In this document: one piece after another, positions 35,937 to 44,194 of the stretch
Position numbering within the stretch: position 1 is the stretch's first letter
How the letters are laid out: every line of letters starts with the position of its first letter
Assembly (NCBI GenBank): GCA_963773155.1
Contig: CAVZAB010000022.1
Span: 62,001-126,000 of the forward strand
Direction: 5' to 3'
DNA: 64,000 nucleotides
Origin: CAVZAB01 sp963773155
GTDB taxonomy: Bacteria > Pseudomonadota > Alphaproteobacteria > Rhizobiales > Beijerinckiaceae
Program-made: the position numbers and the translations under genes
The notes under the pieces: generated by a model
Database searches by the model: none
What the model was told of the DNA's origin: nothing
Seen by the model: the letters and a program-made list of their open reading frames with translations, nothing else

Positions 35937-35955
35937 TCTTTTCGGCGCGAAAAGA
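35937..35955. repeat. Perfect inverted repeat between DUF937 and gshA
   Basis: TCTTTTCG and CGAAAAGA are exact 8-base arms around GCG. The site is 79 bp upstream of the gshA ATG. There is no T run to make it a standard terminator. It could be an operator or the end of the DUF937 transcript. Confidence 0.4.
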
Positions 35956-36033
35956 TGTGGCGGGACCGCTATCGCATCTGTTACCAACGCCTCCTGGACA
36001 CTCCCGTTCCGGCCGGATTTGTGAAAGCCCCGT

Positions 36034-37404
36034 ATGGCCCGTGACGCATCTGATTCCATTCCGATCACGTCGCGCGACGAATTGGCTGGCTGGTTCGAAA
36101 CCGGCTGCAAGGCGCCAGCCGCCTACAAGATCGGCACCGAACACGAGAAGTTTCCTTTCTACCGGACCGACCTTTCGCCGGTGCCCTATGCCGGCGCGCG
36201 CGGCATCGGCGCGCTGCTCGAGGGCATGCAAAGCCGCAGCGGCTGGGAGGCGATCCGCGACGGGGCGAATGTGATTGGACTTTACGACGGCGCGGGCGGC
36301 GCTGCGATTTCGCTTGAGCCCGGCGGCCAGTTCGAATTGTCGGGGGCGCCGCTTGCCAATCTGCACGAGACCTTCGAGGAAATCGCTCAGCATTTGGCTG
36401 AAGCGCGCGCCGTCGCTGAGCCGCTTGGCATAGGCTTTCTCGGACTGGGCATGAGCCCCAGCTGGAGTTTGGCCGAAACGCCCGTTATGCCAAAGAGCCG
36501 TTATCGGATCATGGCCAATTACATGCCGAAAGTCGGAACGCGCGGCCTCGATATGATGTTTAGAACCTCGACCGTACAGGTCAATCTGGATTTCGAATCG
36601 GAGGCCGATATGGTGAAGAAGCTCAGGGTGTCGCTCGCCTTGCAGCCAGTCGCCACCGCGCTGTTTGCCAATTCGCCGTTCACCGAAGGGCATCCGAACG
36701 GCAGTTTGTCGGCTCGCTCGGCCATCTGGCTGCAAACCGATCCGGCCCGAACCGGGATGCTGCCCTTTGCCTTCGAGGCTGGCATGGGTTTCGAGCGCTA
36801 TGTCGATTATGCGCTCGACGTTCCCATGTATTTCGTCAAGCGCGGCGAAACCTATCATGATGTCAGCGGCGCCAGCTTTCGCGACCTGCTCGCCGGCAGG
36901 CTTGCGGCGCTGCCGGGCGAGCGCGCCACCCTGTCGGACTGGGCCAATCACCTGTCCACGATTTTTCCGGAAGTGCGCCTGAAACGCTATCTCGAAATGC
37001 GCGGCGCCGATTGCGGCAACCTGGCGAGTTCTGTCGCCCTGCCGGCACTTTTCGTCGGCCTGCTCTATGATCCGGTGGCGCTCGATGGCGCCTGGGAATT
37101 GGTCAAGGACTGGCGAGCCGACGAACGCCAGACGCTGCGCGACAGCGTTCCGAAATTGGCGCTCAAGGCAAGGGTCGGCTCGCGCTCAGTTCGCGCCATT
37201 GCCGACGACATGCTGGTGCTTGCCAAAGGCGGATTGACCCGGCGGGCCCGCACCAATCCCGCCGGCGTGAACGAAGCGGTTTATCTGGCGCCGCTTGAAG
37301 CGATTGTCGCCAGCGGCCAGACCGAGGCCGAATTGCTGCTCGCGCACTATCACGGCGAATGGGGCGCACGCGTCGATCCTGTCTTCGCCGCTCAGAGCCT
37401 GTAA
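36034..37404 (+). CDS. gshA: Glutamate-cysteine ligase (plant/alphaproteobacterial type)
   Basis: First enzyme of glutathione synthesis, joining glutamate and cysteine with ATP. 456 residues of the GCS2/plant-like class. Seen are YKIGTEHEKFPFY near residues 30-42, SLEPGGQFELSGAPL, GLGMSPSWSL and MFRTSTVQVNLDFESE. Plant-type enzymes are often redox-controlled. The gene is monocistronic on this strand. Its stop faces the mini-porin gene 4 bp away. Confidence 0.94.
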   Translation: MARDASDSIPITSRDELAGWFETGCKAPAAYKIGTEHEKFPFYRTDLSPVPYAGARGIGALLEGMQSRSGWEAIRDGANVIGLYDGAGGAAISLEPGGQFELSGAPLANLHETFEEIAQHLAEARAVAEPLGIGFLGLGMSPSWSLAETPVMPKSRYRIMANYMPKVGTRGLDMMFRTSTVQVNLDFESEADMVKKLRVSLALQPVATALFANSPFTEGHPNGSLSARSAIWLQTDPARTGMLPFAFEAGMGFERYVDYALDVPMYFVKRGETYHDVSGASFRDLLAGRLAALPGERATLSDWANHLSTIFPEVRLKRYLEMRGADCGNLASSVALPALFVGLLYDPVALDGAWELVKDWRADERQTLRDSVPKLALKARVGSRSVRAIADDMLVLAKGGLTRRARTNPAGVNEAVYLAPLEAIVASGQTEAELLLAHYHGEWGARVDPVFAAQSL

Positions 37405-37408
37405 GATT

Positions 37409-37774
37409 CTAGCGGTACAGTGGGCTGTCACCCTTCAGCCGTATATAGGAGCGCACGTCGCCGGCGTTGGTTTTGGTCCGGCCCTCGAGTTCGAGCGTGC
37501 CCTCGCCGCGCAGGACCGAGCGGCGCTGCGGCAGCGCTGCTGGTGTGCTTGACCAGGGCGCCCAAGCCGCGCCGCTCTGTGGCGCCCGACCGGTTCCATA
37601 TTCGGTGCGCACGTGACCGCTGATTCGTGCGCAAGTGCCGCCGAACGGGGGCAGCGCGAAACCGGCGCCATAGATCGCGCATGGATTGGCCCCGAGCTTG
37701 TTCGCACCGCCATCGGCAGACCAGGCCGGCGTCATGCCAGAGATACCGATCAGAACAATCCAGAAACCCCGCAC
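37409..37774 (-). CDS. Small secreted porin-like protein
   Basis: 121 residues from GTG 37774 (AAAGG about 7 bases before). A signal peptide (FWIVLIGISGMTPAWSA) precedes a mature part of about 100 residues with CAIYGAGF, GGTCARISGHVRTEYG and a C-terminal beta-rich segment. The two-cysteine CxxYGAGF...TCxxISGxVR pattern matches the N-terminus of alphaproteobacterial Porin_2 proteins, but the 16-strand barrel is missing. It may be a porin-derived mini-protein or a stand-alone small family; function unknown. Confidence 0.6.
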   Translation of the reverse strand: MRGFWIVLIGISGMTPAWSADGGANKLGANPCAIYGAGFALPPFGGTCARISGHVRTEYGTGRAPQSGAAWAPWSSTPAALPQRRSVLRGEGTLELEGRTKTNAGDVRSYIRLKGDSPLYR

Positions 37775-37888
37775 GCAATGCCTTTCAGTGTTCCGTCGCG
37801 CACCGTTGATGCCGCACCACCCCCCCTGCGAAGCGGTCGCCTTTTTTTGCTGTGCGCCAGGCCGGGATAAAGGTCAAGCCGTCATCGA

Positions 37889-38653
37889 TCACGATTGGCG
37901 CCAATCGCCAAGCACAGCCTGAACCAAGGCCAAGGCCGCAACCGCCGCCGTATCGGCCCGCAGAATGCGCGGCCCAAGTGAAAGCCGCAAACAATTCGGC
38001 ACCCGCAGCACTTGCTCCCGCTCGTCAGGGTGGAATCCGCCTTCGGGGCCAATCATCACCGCGATCGCAGCGTCGGCCGGGGCGGTTCGACGGTGCTCGC
38101 CCAGGGCCGCCGCGGGATCGCCGCAAGGACTATCCTCATCGCAGAAAATCAGCAGTCTTTCGGCGGGCCATGGCGCGATGAGCCGCGACAGCGGCTGTTC
38201 TTCGCAGATCTCGGGCAATGTGACGAGGCCGCATTGCTCGGCTGCTTCGATCGCATTGGCCCGCATGCGCTCGCCGTTTAGTCGCGCGACTTGGGTATGG
38301 CGGGTGATCGTAGGCTGCAACCGCGTCACACCCATTTCCACAGCCTTCTGCACCATGTAGTCGAGCCTTGCATGTTTGAGCGGCGCAAACAGCAGATGCA
38401 GGTCGCCGGCCACCTCCTGCGGTCTGCTCCGGTCCTCGAGGTTGAGCGATGCCAATTTGCGCGAGCCACCGACAATGCGGGCCCGCCACTCGCCGTCGCG
38501 GCCGTTAAAAACCAGAAGTTGCGACCCATCGCCGAGGCGCAGGGCGTTCAGCAAATAATTCGACTGTTCACGGGTCAGGCCGACGACAAGGCCCGAGCGC
38601 AGTGGCGCATCGACGAAGAGGCGGGGATGTGGTGGACTCGATTCGCGGCACAA
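37889..38653 (-). CDS. rsmE: 16S rRNA (uracil(1498)-N(3))-methyltransferase
   Basis: SPOUT-fold enzyme methylating U1498. The N-terminal part reads PRLFVDAPL, NYLLNALRLGDGSQLLVFNGRDGEW. The knot part has QKAVEMGVTRLQPTITRH, EAAEQCGL, VMIGPEGGFHPDE and LGPRILRADTAAVAAL, all diagnostic. The start is unclear: the frame stays open upstream with no good ATG, and TTG 38653 gives 254 residues, the usual length. A base error in the 5' end is possible. Confidence 0.9.
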   Translation of the reverse strand: MCRESSPPHPRLFVDAPLRSGLVVGLTREQSNYLLNALRLGDGSQLLVFNGRDGEWRARIVGGSRKLASLNLEDRSRPQEVAGDLHLLFAPLKHARLDYMVQKAVEMGVTRLQPTITRHTQVARLNGERMRANAIEAAEQCGLVTLPEICEEQPLSRLIAPWPAERLLIFCDEDSPCGDPAAALGEHRRTAPADAAIAVMIGPEGGFHPDEREQVLRVPNCLRLSLGPRILRADTAAVAALALVQAVLGDWRQS

Positions 38654-38833
38654 TAGGACCAGGTTAGGACACCGAGCGTGCGATCCATACTCGCGAAAGC
38701 ATCGGGTGCGAAGCGGAAAAACCGGCAGTCGGCTGCCTTCAAGCTGCCGCTTTTTCGACGTATTGAGCACGCCGCTTGCAGGTTTCCCCCTTCGGTTGCT
38801 ATGGAGAAGGGTTTTCGCAATCCGGGTGTCATC

Positions 38834-39304
38834 ATGAACCTTCGTCCGCTCCTGACCTGCCGGTGCCGCACGGGCGTTCCCCGCCTCGTCCTCGGTCTCG
38901 CTGTGCTGCCCCTGCTGAGCGCGCCAATCCTGGCCCAGTCCTGCCAGGACGACATGAAGAAACTGGTCGAACGCCGCATGGCGATCATCGGCTCGCTCAA
39001 CACCCTCAACAAAGCTGGTAAGGCCAAACTTGACCCGATCATCGCCTGCCCGAAAATCAGGAGCCTGGCCGCCGTCGAAGGCGAGCTCCTCGCCTTCATG
39101 ACGAAGAACAAAGACTGGTGCACTTTCGGTGACGAGACGATCGCCCAGTTGGATGCGACGCGCGGAAAAACCAGTGCGCTGGCAGGCCAGGCCTGCGCCG
39201 TCGCCGCCAAGGTCAAGAAAATGCAGCAGCAGGAGGCTGCTGCCGCCGCGCAGGGCCAACAGCAGCAACAGCCGCAGATCAAGCTTCCGGCCGGCCCTCT
39301 ATAG
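38834..39304 (+). CDS. Secreted protein of unknown function
   Basis: 156 residues from ATG 38834 with a signal peptide (LVLGLAVLPLLSAPILAQ). The mature part is helical, with CQDDMKKLVERRMAIIGSLN, four cysteines (CQ, CPK, WCTF, QACAV) likely forming two disulfides, and a Gln-rich end QGQQQQQPQ. I recall such proteins only as alphaproteobacterial hypotheticals near ubiA. It is on the same strand as ubiA, three bases upstream, so they may be co-transcribed. Confidence 0.72.
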   Translation: MNLRPLLTCRCRTGVPRLVLGLAVLPLLSAPILAQSCQDDMKKLVERRMAIIGSLNTLNKAGKAKLDPIIACPKIRSLAAVEGELLAFMTKNKDWCTFGDETIAQLDATRGKTSALAGQACAVAAKVKKMQQQEAAAAAQGQQQQQPQIKLPAGPL

Positions 39305-39306
39305 GC

Positions 39307-40230
39307 GTGGGCGAGCCGCTGCCCGACGCGATCGCCGGGAGCTTGTGGGTGAGGGCGACCCCGGCGCCGCTGATGCCTTATGTCCAACTCGCGCGGCTCG
39401 ACCGGCCGATCGGCTGGTGGCTATTGCTGCTGCCGTGTTGGTGGTCCTCCGCGATCGCTTCGATCGCCCAGTCAAGACCGCCCGAACCGGCCCATCTCGC
39501 GCTTTTCATGCTCGGCGCCATCGCGATGCGTGGCGCCGGGTCGACCTACAACGACATTGTCGACCGCGACCTGGACGCAAGGGTCGAGCGCACCCGCCTG
39601 CGTCCCTTGGCGCGAGGCAGTCTAGGCGTCAGGGCGGCCGTCGCTTTTCTGGCACTGCAAAGCGCGATCGGGCTGAGCGTGCTTTTGTGTTTCAACCGCT
39701 TCGCGATATTTCTCGGCTTCGGCTCGCTCGTCTTCGTTGCCGTCTATCCGTTTCTCAAGCGGGTCACGTCGTGGCCGCAGGCCGGACTCGGCCTTGCTTT
39801 TGCCTGGGGCGGGCTGATGGGATGGGCCACGCAATTCGCCAGCCTGTCCTTCCCCGCCTATGCGGTCTATACCGCCGCGATCGCCTGGACGATCGGCTAT
39901 GACACCATCTACGCTTTGCAGGACACCCGCGACGATGCGATCGTCGGCATACGTTCAACTGCCCGGCTGTTTGGTCCGAACGTCCGGCGCGGCGTGACTA
40001 TAGTCTATGCGGCAGCCTGTTTCTGTCTTGCCGCCGCCCTTGCGGCCATTGGTGCGGGAGCGTTCGCCTGGCTGGGGCTGACGCTATTTGGGCTGCATCT
40101 CGGTTGGCAGGTGACGGCGATCACGCCCGGTGATCCGGCGCGCGCACTGCGGCTGTTCCGGTCGAATCGCGACGCCGGACTCCTGCTGTTCGCCGGGTTT
40201 GCGGCGCAGGCCTTTTTTGCCGCCTATTGA
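39307..40230 (+). CDS. ubiA: 4-hydroxybenzoate polyprenyltransferase
   Basis: Attaches the polyprenyl tail in ubiquinone synthesis. 307 residues, eight or nine membrane helices. YVQLARLDRPIGWWLLLLP opens the core; the first Asp motif is YNDIVDRDLDARVERTRLRP, and the second is YDTIYALQDTRDDAIVGIRS. GTG start at 39307. The stop overlaps the convergent DUF6101 gene by 7 bp. Supplies the quinone used by the respiratory chain that feeds the oxidase encoded here. Confidence 0.94.
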   Translation: MGEPLPDAIAGSLWVRATPAPLMPYVQLARLDRPIGWWLLLLPCWWSSAIASIAQSRPPEPAHLALFMLGAIAMRGAGSTYNDIVDRDLDARVERTRLRPLARGSLGVRAAVAFLALQSAIGLSVLLCFNRFAIFLGFGSLVFVAVYPFLKRVTSWPQAGLGLAFAWGGLMGWATQFASLSFPAYAVYTAAIAWTIGYDTIYALQDTRDDAIVGIRSTARLFGPNVRRGVTIVYAAACFCLAAALAAIGAGAFAWLGLTLFGLHLGWQVTAITPGDPARALRLFRSNRDAGLLLFAGFAAQAFFAAY

Positions 40231-40760
40231 TCGCTGATGCTTTCCCGATCGCCGGCAAACAAGGTGCCAAGGCGCACGTTTGCGCCAAGTGTTCTGCGCA
40301 GAGCGAAGCGGCCGTGCCTGGCGCGCAGCAAGGCTGAACGGCGGCGCGGCGCCGGGCGCGACGCGGCGCCGATCTGCGGTCCAACCTGTTCATATTGCCC
40401 GGGCCGCCGTTCGACGAGGCGCGGCATGCCGAGTTCGGCCGCAAGTCGCAACCAGGTGCCTACGGCCTCGCCCTCGTCCCGGCTGTGAGACAGTGCGACC
40501 GACAATTCGCTGTCGGCATGAACCAGACGCAGTTCGTAAATGATGCCGTGCTGCGAATCGGCCAGGCACAGGCCAAGCCCCCGAAAGACTGCAAAGGGTA
40601 TGGACAGCGACATCGGCATGCCGTGCAGGGCACGGCGGATGATGACGCGCCGCGGCTCGACAAAAATTTCGCGCCGCTGGCCGTCGGCCCGCAGATCGCC
40701 GGCACTCAGCGGACCGGTCCAGGGCCATTGCAACGGCGCGCGCGCCTGTGTCTTGTCCAA
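40224..40760 (-). CDS. DUF6101 family protein
   Basis: 178 residues, soluble. The conserved core is RRVIIRRALHGMPMSLSIPF followed by a PilZ-like-length beta region and DSELSVALSH; the end is strongly basic (RPAPRRRSALLRARHGRF). The match to DUF6101, found mainly in Hyphomicrobiales, is by recall of the RALHGM..SLSIP block. No function is known. It supports the taxonomic assignment. Confidence 0.72.
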   Translation of the reverse strand: MDKTQARAPLQWPWTGPLSAGDLRADGQRREIFVEPRRVIIRRALHGMPMSLSIPFAVFRGLGLCLADSQHGIIYELRLVHADSELSVALSHSRDEGEAVGTWLRLAAELGMPRLVERRPGQYEQVGPQIGAASRPAPRRRSALLRARHGRFALRRTLGANVRLGTLFAGDRESISDQ

Positions 40761-40905
40761 CGATGCCCTCGACCTTTGCTGGATTGCCGGCGATTTCCGG
40801 GGAGATTTTGCGGCCTTCGCTCTCGCTTTTCGCTAAAATCGCTGGCGAACGCCGGCTGAAATCGCGCAGACTGCCCCCATTTCCGCCGAGACGGCAAAAG
40901 CGGAG

Positions 40906-40933
40906 TTGACGCGATGCGTAGAATTTCTAGCCT
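40906..40933 (+). promoter_or_regulatory. Weak candidate promoter upstream of cysQ
   Basis: TTGACG (40906-40911), a 16-base spacer and TAGCCT (40928-40933) lie about 60 bases before the cysQ ATG. The -10 box is poor, so this is only a suggestion for the start of the cysQ-to-lpxK transcript. Confidence 0.3.
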
Positions 40934-40993
40934 TTGCGCCAGCCCGCGGCCGGCGGCACACGCCGCGGGGTCGGCGGGCCGGCGGGCGTGCCG

Positions 40994-41833
40994 ATGCAGG
41001 CTGAACAGGTCCGTGCAGCACTCGGCGAACTGCGGCGGGCGGCACTAGCCGCCGGCGCGCTCGCCCTGCCCTACTTCCGCCGCGGCGGCGCCACCAGCGC
41101 CCGGATCGCAACCAAGGCGGGCGGATCACCGGTCACCGAAGCCGACCATGTCGTTGACCGCTTCCTCGCCGAACGGCTGCAGACAAGCTTTCCGCAGGCT
41201 GGTTGGCTCTCCGAGGAAAGCCTTGATGGTCCTGAAAGATTGACCCGCCCAAGGGTCCTGATCGTCGATCCGATCGACGGCACGCGCGGCTTTATCGAAG
41301 GCGACTGCCGCTGGACGATCTGTGTGGCGCTGGCAATCGACGGCCGTCCCGTCGCCGGCGTCGTGCATACGCCAGCGCTGGGCGAAACCTATGCGGCGGG
41401 CCATGGCGTCGGCGCCTTCCTCAACGAGAGCCGGCTGCAGCCGCGGCCGCGGAGCGCCGAGGCGGCCTTGCGCGTTGCCGGTCCGAAGCTGCTTGTCGAG
41501 GCGATACGGCGACAGGGCCTGCCGGTGCAGCGGGAAACGGCTGGCCCCTCCCTCGCCTACCGATTCGCCCAGATGGCGGCCGGCCGGGTCGATGCCAGCA
41601 TGGCTGCGGTCAATTCGCACGATTGGGATCTTGCCGCCGTCGATATCGTCGTTCACGAGGCCGGCGGCCTGCTCAGCGGGCTCGATTTCAACGCGCTGAT
41701 CTACAATCGGCCACTCCCCCGCCATGGTATTCTGATCGCCGCGCCGGCCGATCTGCACGGGCGACTTATCGAGGCAATGGCGCCGCCGGGCAGACCCAGT
41801 GCGGCCGCTTCGTCGCACCGCCCCGGCGCCTGA
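40994..41833 (+). CDS. cysQ: 3'(2'),5'-bisphosphate nucleotidase, CysQ type
   Basis: Inositol-monophosphatase fold enzyme that removes the 3' phosphate of PAP or PAPS. The metal sites are in SEESLD, DPIDGTRGFIEG and SHDWDLAAVDIVV. 279 residues from ATG 40994. Removal of PAP is linked to sulfate assimilation, whose reductive genes are at 3-6 kb. It heads a row of envelope genes on the same strand. The substrate within the IMPase superfamily is inferred; a related inositol phosphatase cannot be ruled out. Confidence 0.87.
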   Translation: MQAEQVRAALGELRRAALAAGALALPYFRRGGATSARIATKAGGSPVTEADHVVDRFLAERLQTSFPQAGWLSEESLDGPERLTRPRVLIVDPIDGTRGFIEGDCRWTICVALAIDGRPVAGVVHTPALGETYAAGHGVGAFLNESRLQPRPRSAEAALRVAGPKLLVEAIRRQGLPVQRETAGPSLAYRFAQMAAGRVDASMAAVNSHDWDLAAVDIVVHEAGGLLSGLDFNALIYNRPLPRHGILIAAPADLHGRLIEAMAPPGRPSAAASSHRPGA

Positions 41834-41896
41834 ACTTGCAACGCCGCACGCGAGACCGTAACAACGTCGGCACAGGAAGCGTAGGGGCGAGGCACT

Positions 41897-42164
41897 ATGG
41901 CATCAACCGCACTTGCCGAGGCAAAGAAGCAACTTCTGCATCTGGTCTTCGGTGGCGAACTCAATCTCGCTGGACGGCATGCGCTTCCGCGATCTGTCGA
42001 AACTCGACCTTGTCGGAATCTACCCGGATTACGCCAGCGCCGCGGCGGCCTGGAAGGCCAAGGCTCAGGCAAGCGTCGACAACGCCCACATGCGCTATTT
42101 TGTCGTTCACCTGCACCGGCTGTTCGATCCCGGCGGCAAGCCGCGTCCGCTGCATGGCGATTGA
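41897..42164 (+). CDS. DUF4170 family protein, one frameshift
   Basis: About 88 residues. The start MASTALAEAKKQLLHLVFGGELN is in one frame and the rest (SLDGMRFRDLSKLDLVGIYPDY, VDNAHMRYFVVHLHRLFDP) in the next; one surplus C near 41966 accounts for it. The family is small, cytosolic and of unknown function, and is typically encoded just before a DUF374 acyltransferase and waaA in Hyphomicrobiales, as here. The TGA overlaps the next ATG as TGATG. Confidence 0.84.
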
Positions 42165-42883
42165 TGCTCAAGAAGCTCTCCCATTCGCGGCCGTTCCAGG
42201 AAACGCTGGGCTTCCTCGCGGCCAGCTATTTGCAATTCGTCCATGCGACGACCGACTATGTTCGCGAGCCCGAGGACATTGTCGCGATCTTCGAACGTAA
42301 CTGGCCGCCAATCGTTGCGATGTGGCATGGGCAACACATTATGGTGCCGTTCGGCACGCCGCCGGGGCGACCGGCGAGCGCCTTGATTTCCCGCCACGGC
42401 GATGCCGAAATCAATGCCGTGGTCTTGCGCCGACTCGGTGTCGAAGGCATCCGCGGTTCGGGCGGCAGCGGCGAAAAAATCCTGCAGCGCGGCGGCGTCG
42501 CGGCGCTGCGGGGCATGACCCGGGCGCTTGAGGCCGGTAAGCTCGTCGCGCTGACCGCCGACGTGCCGAAGACGGCCCGGGTAGCTGGCCGTGGCATTGT
42601 CACTTTGGCGAGGTTGTCGGGCCGGCCGATCTTTCCAGCCGCGGTGGTGACAGGGCGCCGCTTCGATTTCGATTCCTGGGACCGGGCAAGCCTTGCCAAG
42701 CCCTTTGGACGCGGCGCCATGGTCGTCGGCGAACCGATTCTGGTCGCCGAAGATGCCGATGCGGGCGCCCTCGAGGCGGCACGGCGGGCGGTCGAGGGCG
42801 GCCTTGATGCCGTGCACGCGAGAGCCTATGCGCTGCTCGGTCAACGCGACCCGGGTGCCGATATGAAACGCCGTCCGAAGTGA
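42164..42883 (+). CDS. Lysophospholipid acyltransferase-like protein (DUF374)
   Basis: 239 residues. The acyltransferase HX4D motif is replaced by the family form MWHGQHIMVPF with SRHGDAEI, followed by GSGGSGEKILQRGG and LTADVPKTARVAGRGIVTLA, as in DUF374. These proteins are membrane-associated and linked to lipid A or phospholipid acylation. The place between DUF4170 and waaA supports an envelope-lipid role. Coupled to both neighbours by overlapping stop and start codons. Confidence 0.87.
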   Translation: MLKKLSHSRPFQETLGFLAASYLQFVHATTDYVREPEDIVAIFERNWPPIVAMWHGQHIMVPFGTPPGRPASALISRHGDAEINAVVLRRLGVEGIRGSGGSGEKILQRGGVAALRGMTRALEAGKLVALTADVPKTARVAGRGIVTLARLSGRPIFPAAVVTGRRFDFDSWDRASLAKPFGRGAMVVGEPILVAEDADAGALEAARRAVEGGLDAVHARAYALLGQRDPGADMKRRPK

Positions 42884-44172
42884 ACGCGGGCGCCCCCCTG
42901 CTGGCGCTCTACCGCGGCTTGACCTGGGCGGCAACGCCAGCAAGCGGGCCATTCCTCGCATGGCGGCGGGCGCACGGTAAGGAGGACCACGGCCGTTCGC
43001 AGGAACGGCAGGGGTTGACCGCGCAGCCGCGACCGCGCGGCCATCTCGTCTGGCTGCACGGAGCCAGTGTCGGCGAAGGCCTGGCCCTGCTGCCGCTTGT
43101 CGAGCAATTGATCCGGTGCGGCGCCAAGGTGGTGTTGACCACCGGGACTACCGCCTCGGCGCAAATTCTGCAGCAACGCTTGCCGCCCGGTAGCCTGCAC
43201 CAATACGCGCCCCTCGACTCGCCTCGCTTCATGGCTCGATTTCTCAGCCATTGGCAGCCGAATCTGACGATACTCGCCGAATTTGAACTCTGGCCGAACC
43301 TGATTATCGAGACGAGCCGGCGGCACATTCCGCTGCTCATCGTCAACGCTCGGCTGTCAGAGCGCTCGCGCCACCGCTGGCGCTTGGTGCCCGGCCTTGC
43401 CGCGGCTCTGCTCGGCCGGATTGATCTTTGCCTCGCCCAGAGTTCGGATGATGGCGCCCGTTTCCTTGATCTCGGGGCACCGCATGTCCTCGTCACCGGC
43501 AATATGAAGTTTGATACTGCGCCACCACCGGCCAATCCTGCGGTGGTGGCCAAATTGACGGGAACGATCGGCCCCCGCCCGGTCTGGGTCGCAGCCTCGA
43601 CCCATCCCGGCGAGGAAGACATCGTTGCTTGGGTGCATCGTCGGTTGAGCCCGCAGTTTCCCGGCCTTCTGACGATCATCGTCCCGCGGCACGCCCAGCG
43701 CGGCAGTGCGATCGAGGCCGGACTTGCTGCCCAGGGCTATGCAATCGCGCGGCGGGCGGCCGGCGCCGAGCTGTCCGGTCAGACTGAGATCTACATTGCC
43801 GACACGATGGGTGAAATCGGCCTGTTCTACCGTGTGAGCCGCTTGGTCTTCATGGGCAAGTCGCTCGTCGGCGGCGGCGGTCAGAATCCGATCGAGCCGG
43901 CCAAGCTCGGTTGCGCCATTCTTCACGGTGAGCTCACCGCGAATTTTGCCGACGTTTACGCGCTGCTCGATCGGGCCAAGGGCGCCGCGCTGACCGCCAA
44001 CGCCGGTCTGCTCGCCGTCACGCTCGCCGGGCTACTATCCGATGGCGGCAAGCTGCGCGCCATGGCGCGGGCCGCGGCCGAAACCGTGCAAGCCCAGGCC
44101 GGGGCGACGCTTCGAATCATGCACGCCATCGAGCCCTATATTGTGCAATTGAAGATGGAGCGGCGGCAATGA
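42880..44172 (+). CDS. waaA: 3-deoxy-D-manno-octulosonic acid transferase (Kdo transferase)
   Basis: Adds Kdo to the lipid A precursor at the inner membrane. GT-B fold, 430 residues. An N-terminal hydrophobic stretch anchors it; WLHGASVGEGLALLPLVEQL, EFELWPNLI, VTGNMKFD, AASTHPGEE, VPRHAQRG, IADTMGEIGLFY and GGGGQNPIEPAKLG are all signature blocks. GTG 42880 overlaps the acyltransferase stop. lpxK follows 22 bp downstream. Confidence 0.95.
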   Translation: MNAGAPLLALYRGLTWAATPASGPFLAWRRAHGKEDHGRSQERQGLTAQPRPRGHLVWLHGASVGEGLALLPLVEQLIRCGAKVVLTTGTTASAQILQQRLPPGSLHQYAPLDSPRFMARFLSHWQPNLTILAEFELWPNLIIETSRRHIPLLIVNARLSERSRHRWRLVPGLAAALLGRIDLCLAQSSDDGARFLDLGAPHVLVTGNMKFDTAPPPANPAVVAKLTGTIGPRPVWVAASTHPGEEDIVAWVHRRLSPQFPGLLTIIVPRHAQRGSAIEAGLAAQGYAIARRAAGAELSGQTEIYIADTMGEIGLFYRVSRLVFMGKSLVGGGGQNPIEPAKLGCAILHGELTANFADVYALLDRAKGAALTANAGLLAVTLAGLLSDGGKLRAMARAAAETVQAQAGATLRIMHAIEPYIVQLKMERRQ

Positions 44173-44194
44173 GCCTTGCGGACCGCGGTGAGCG

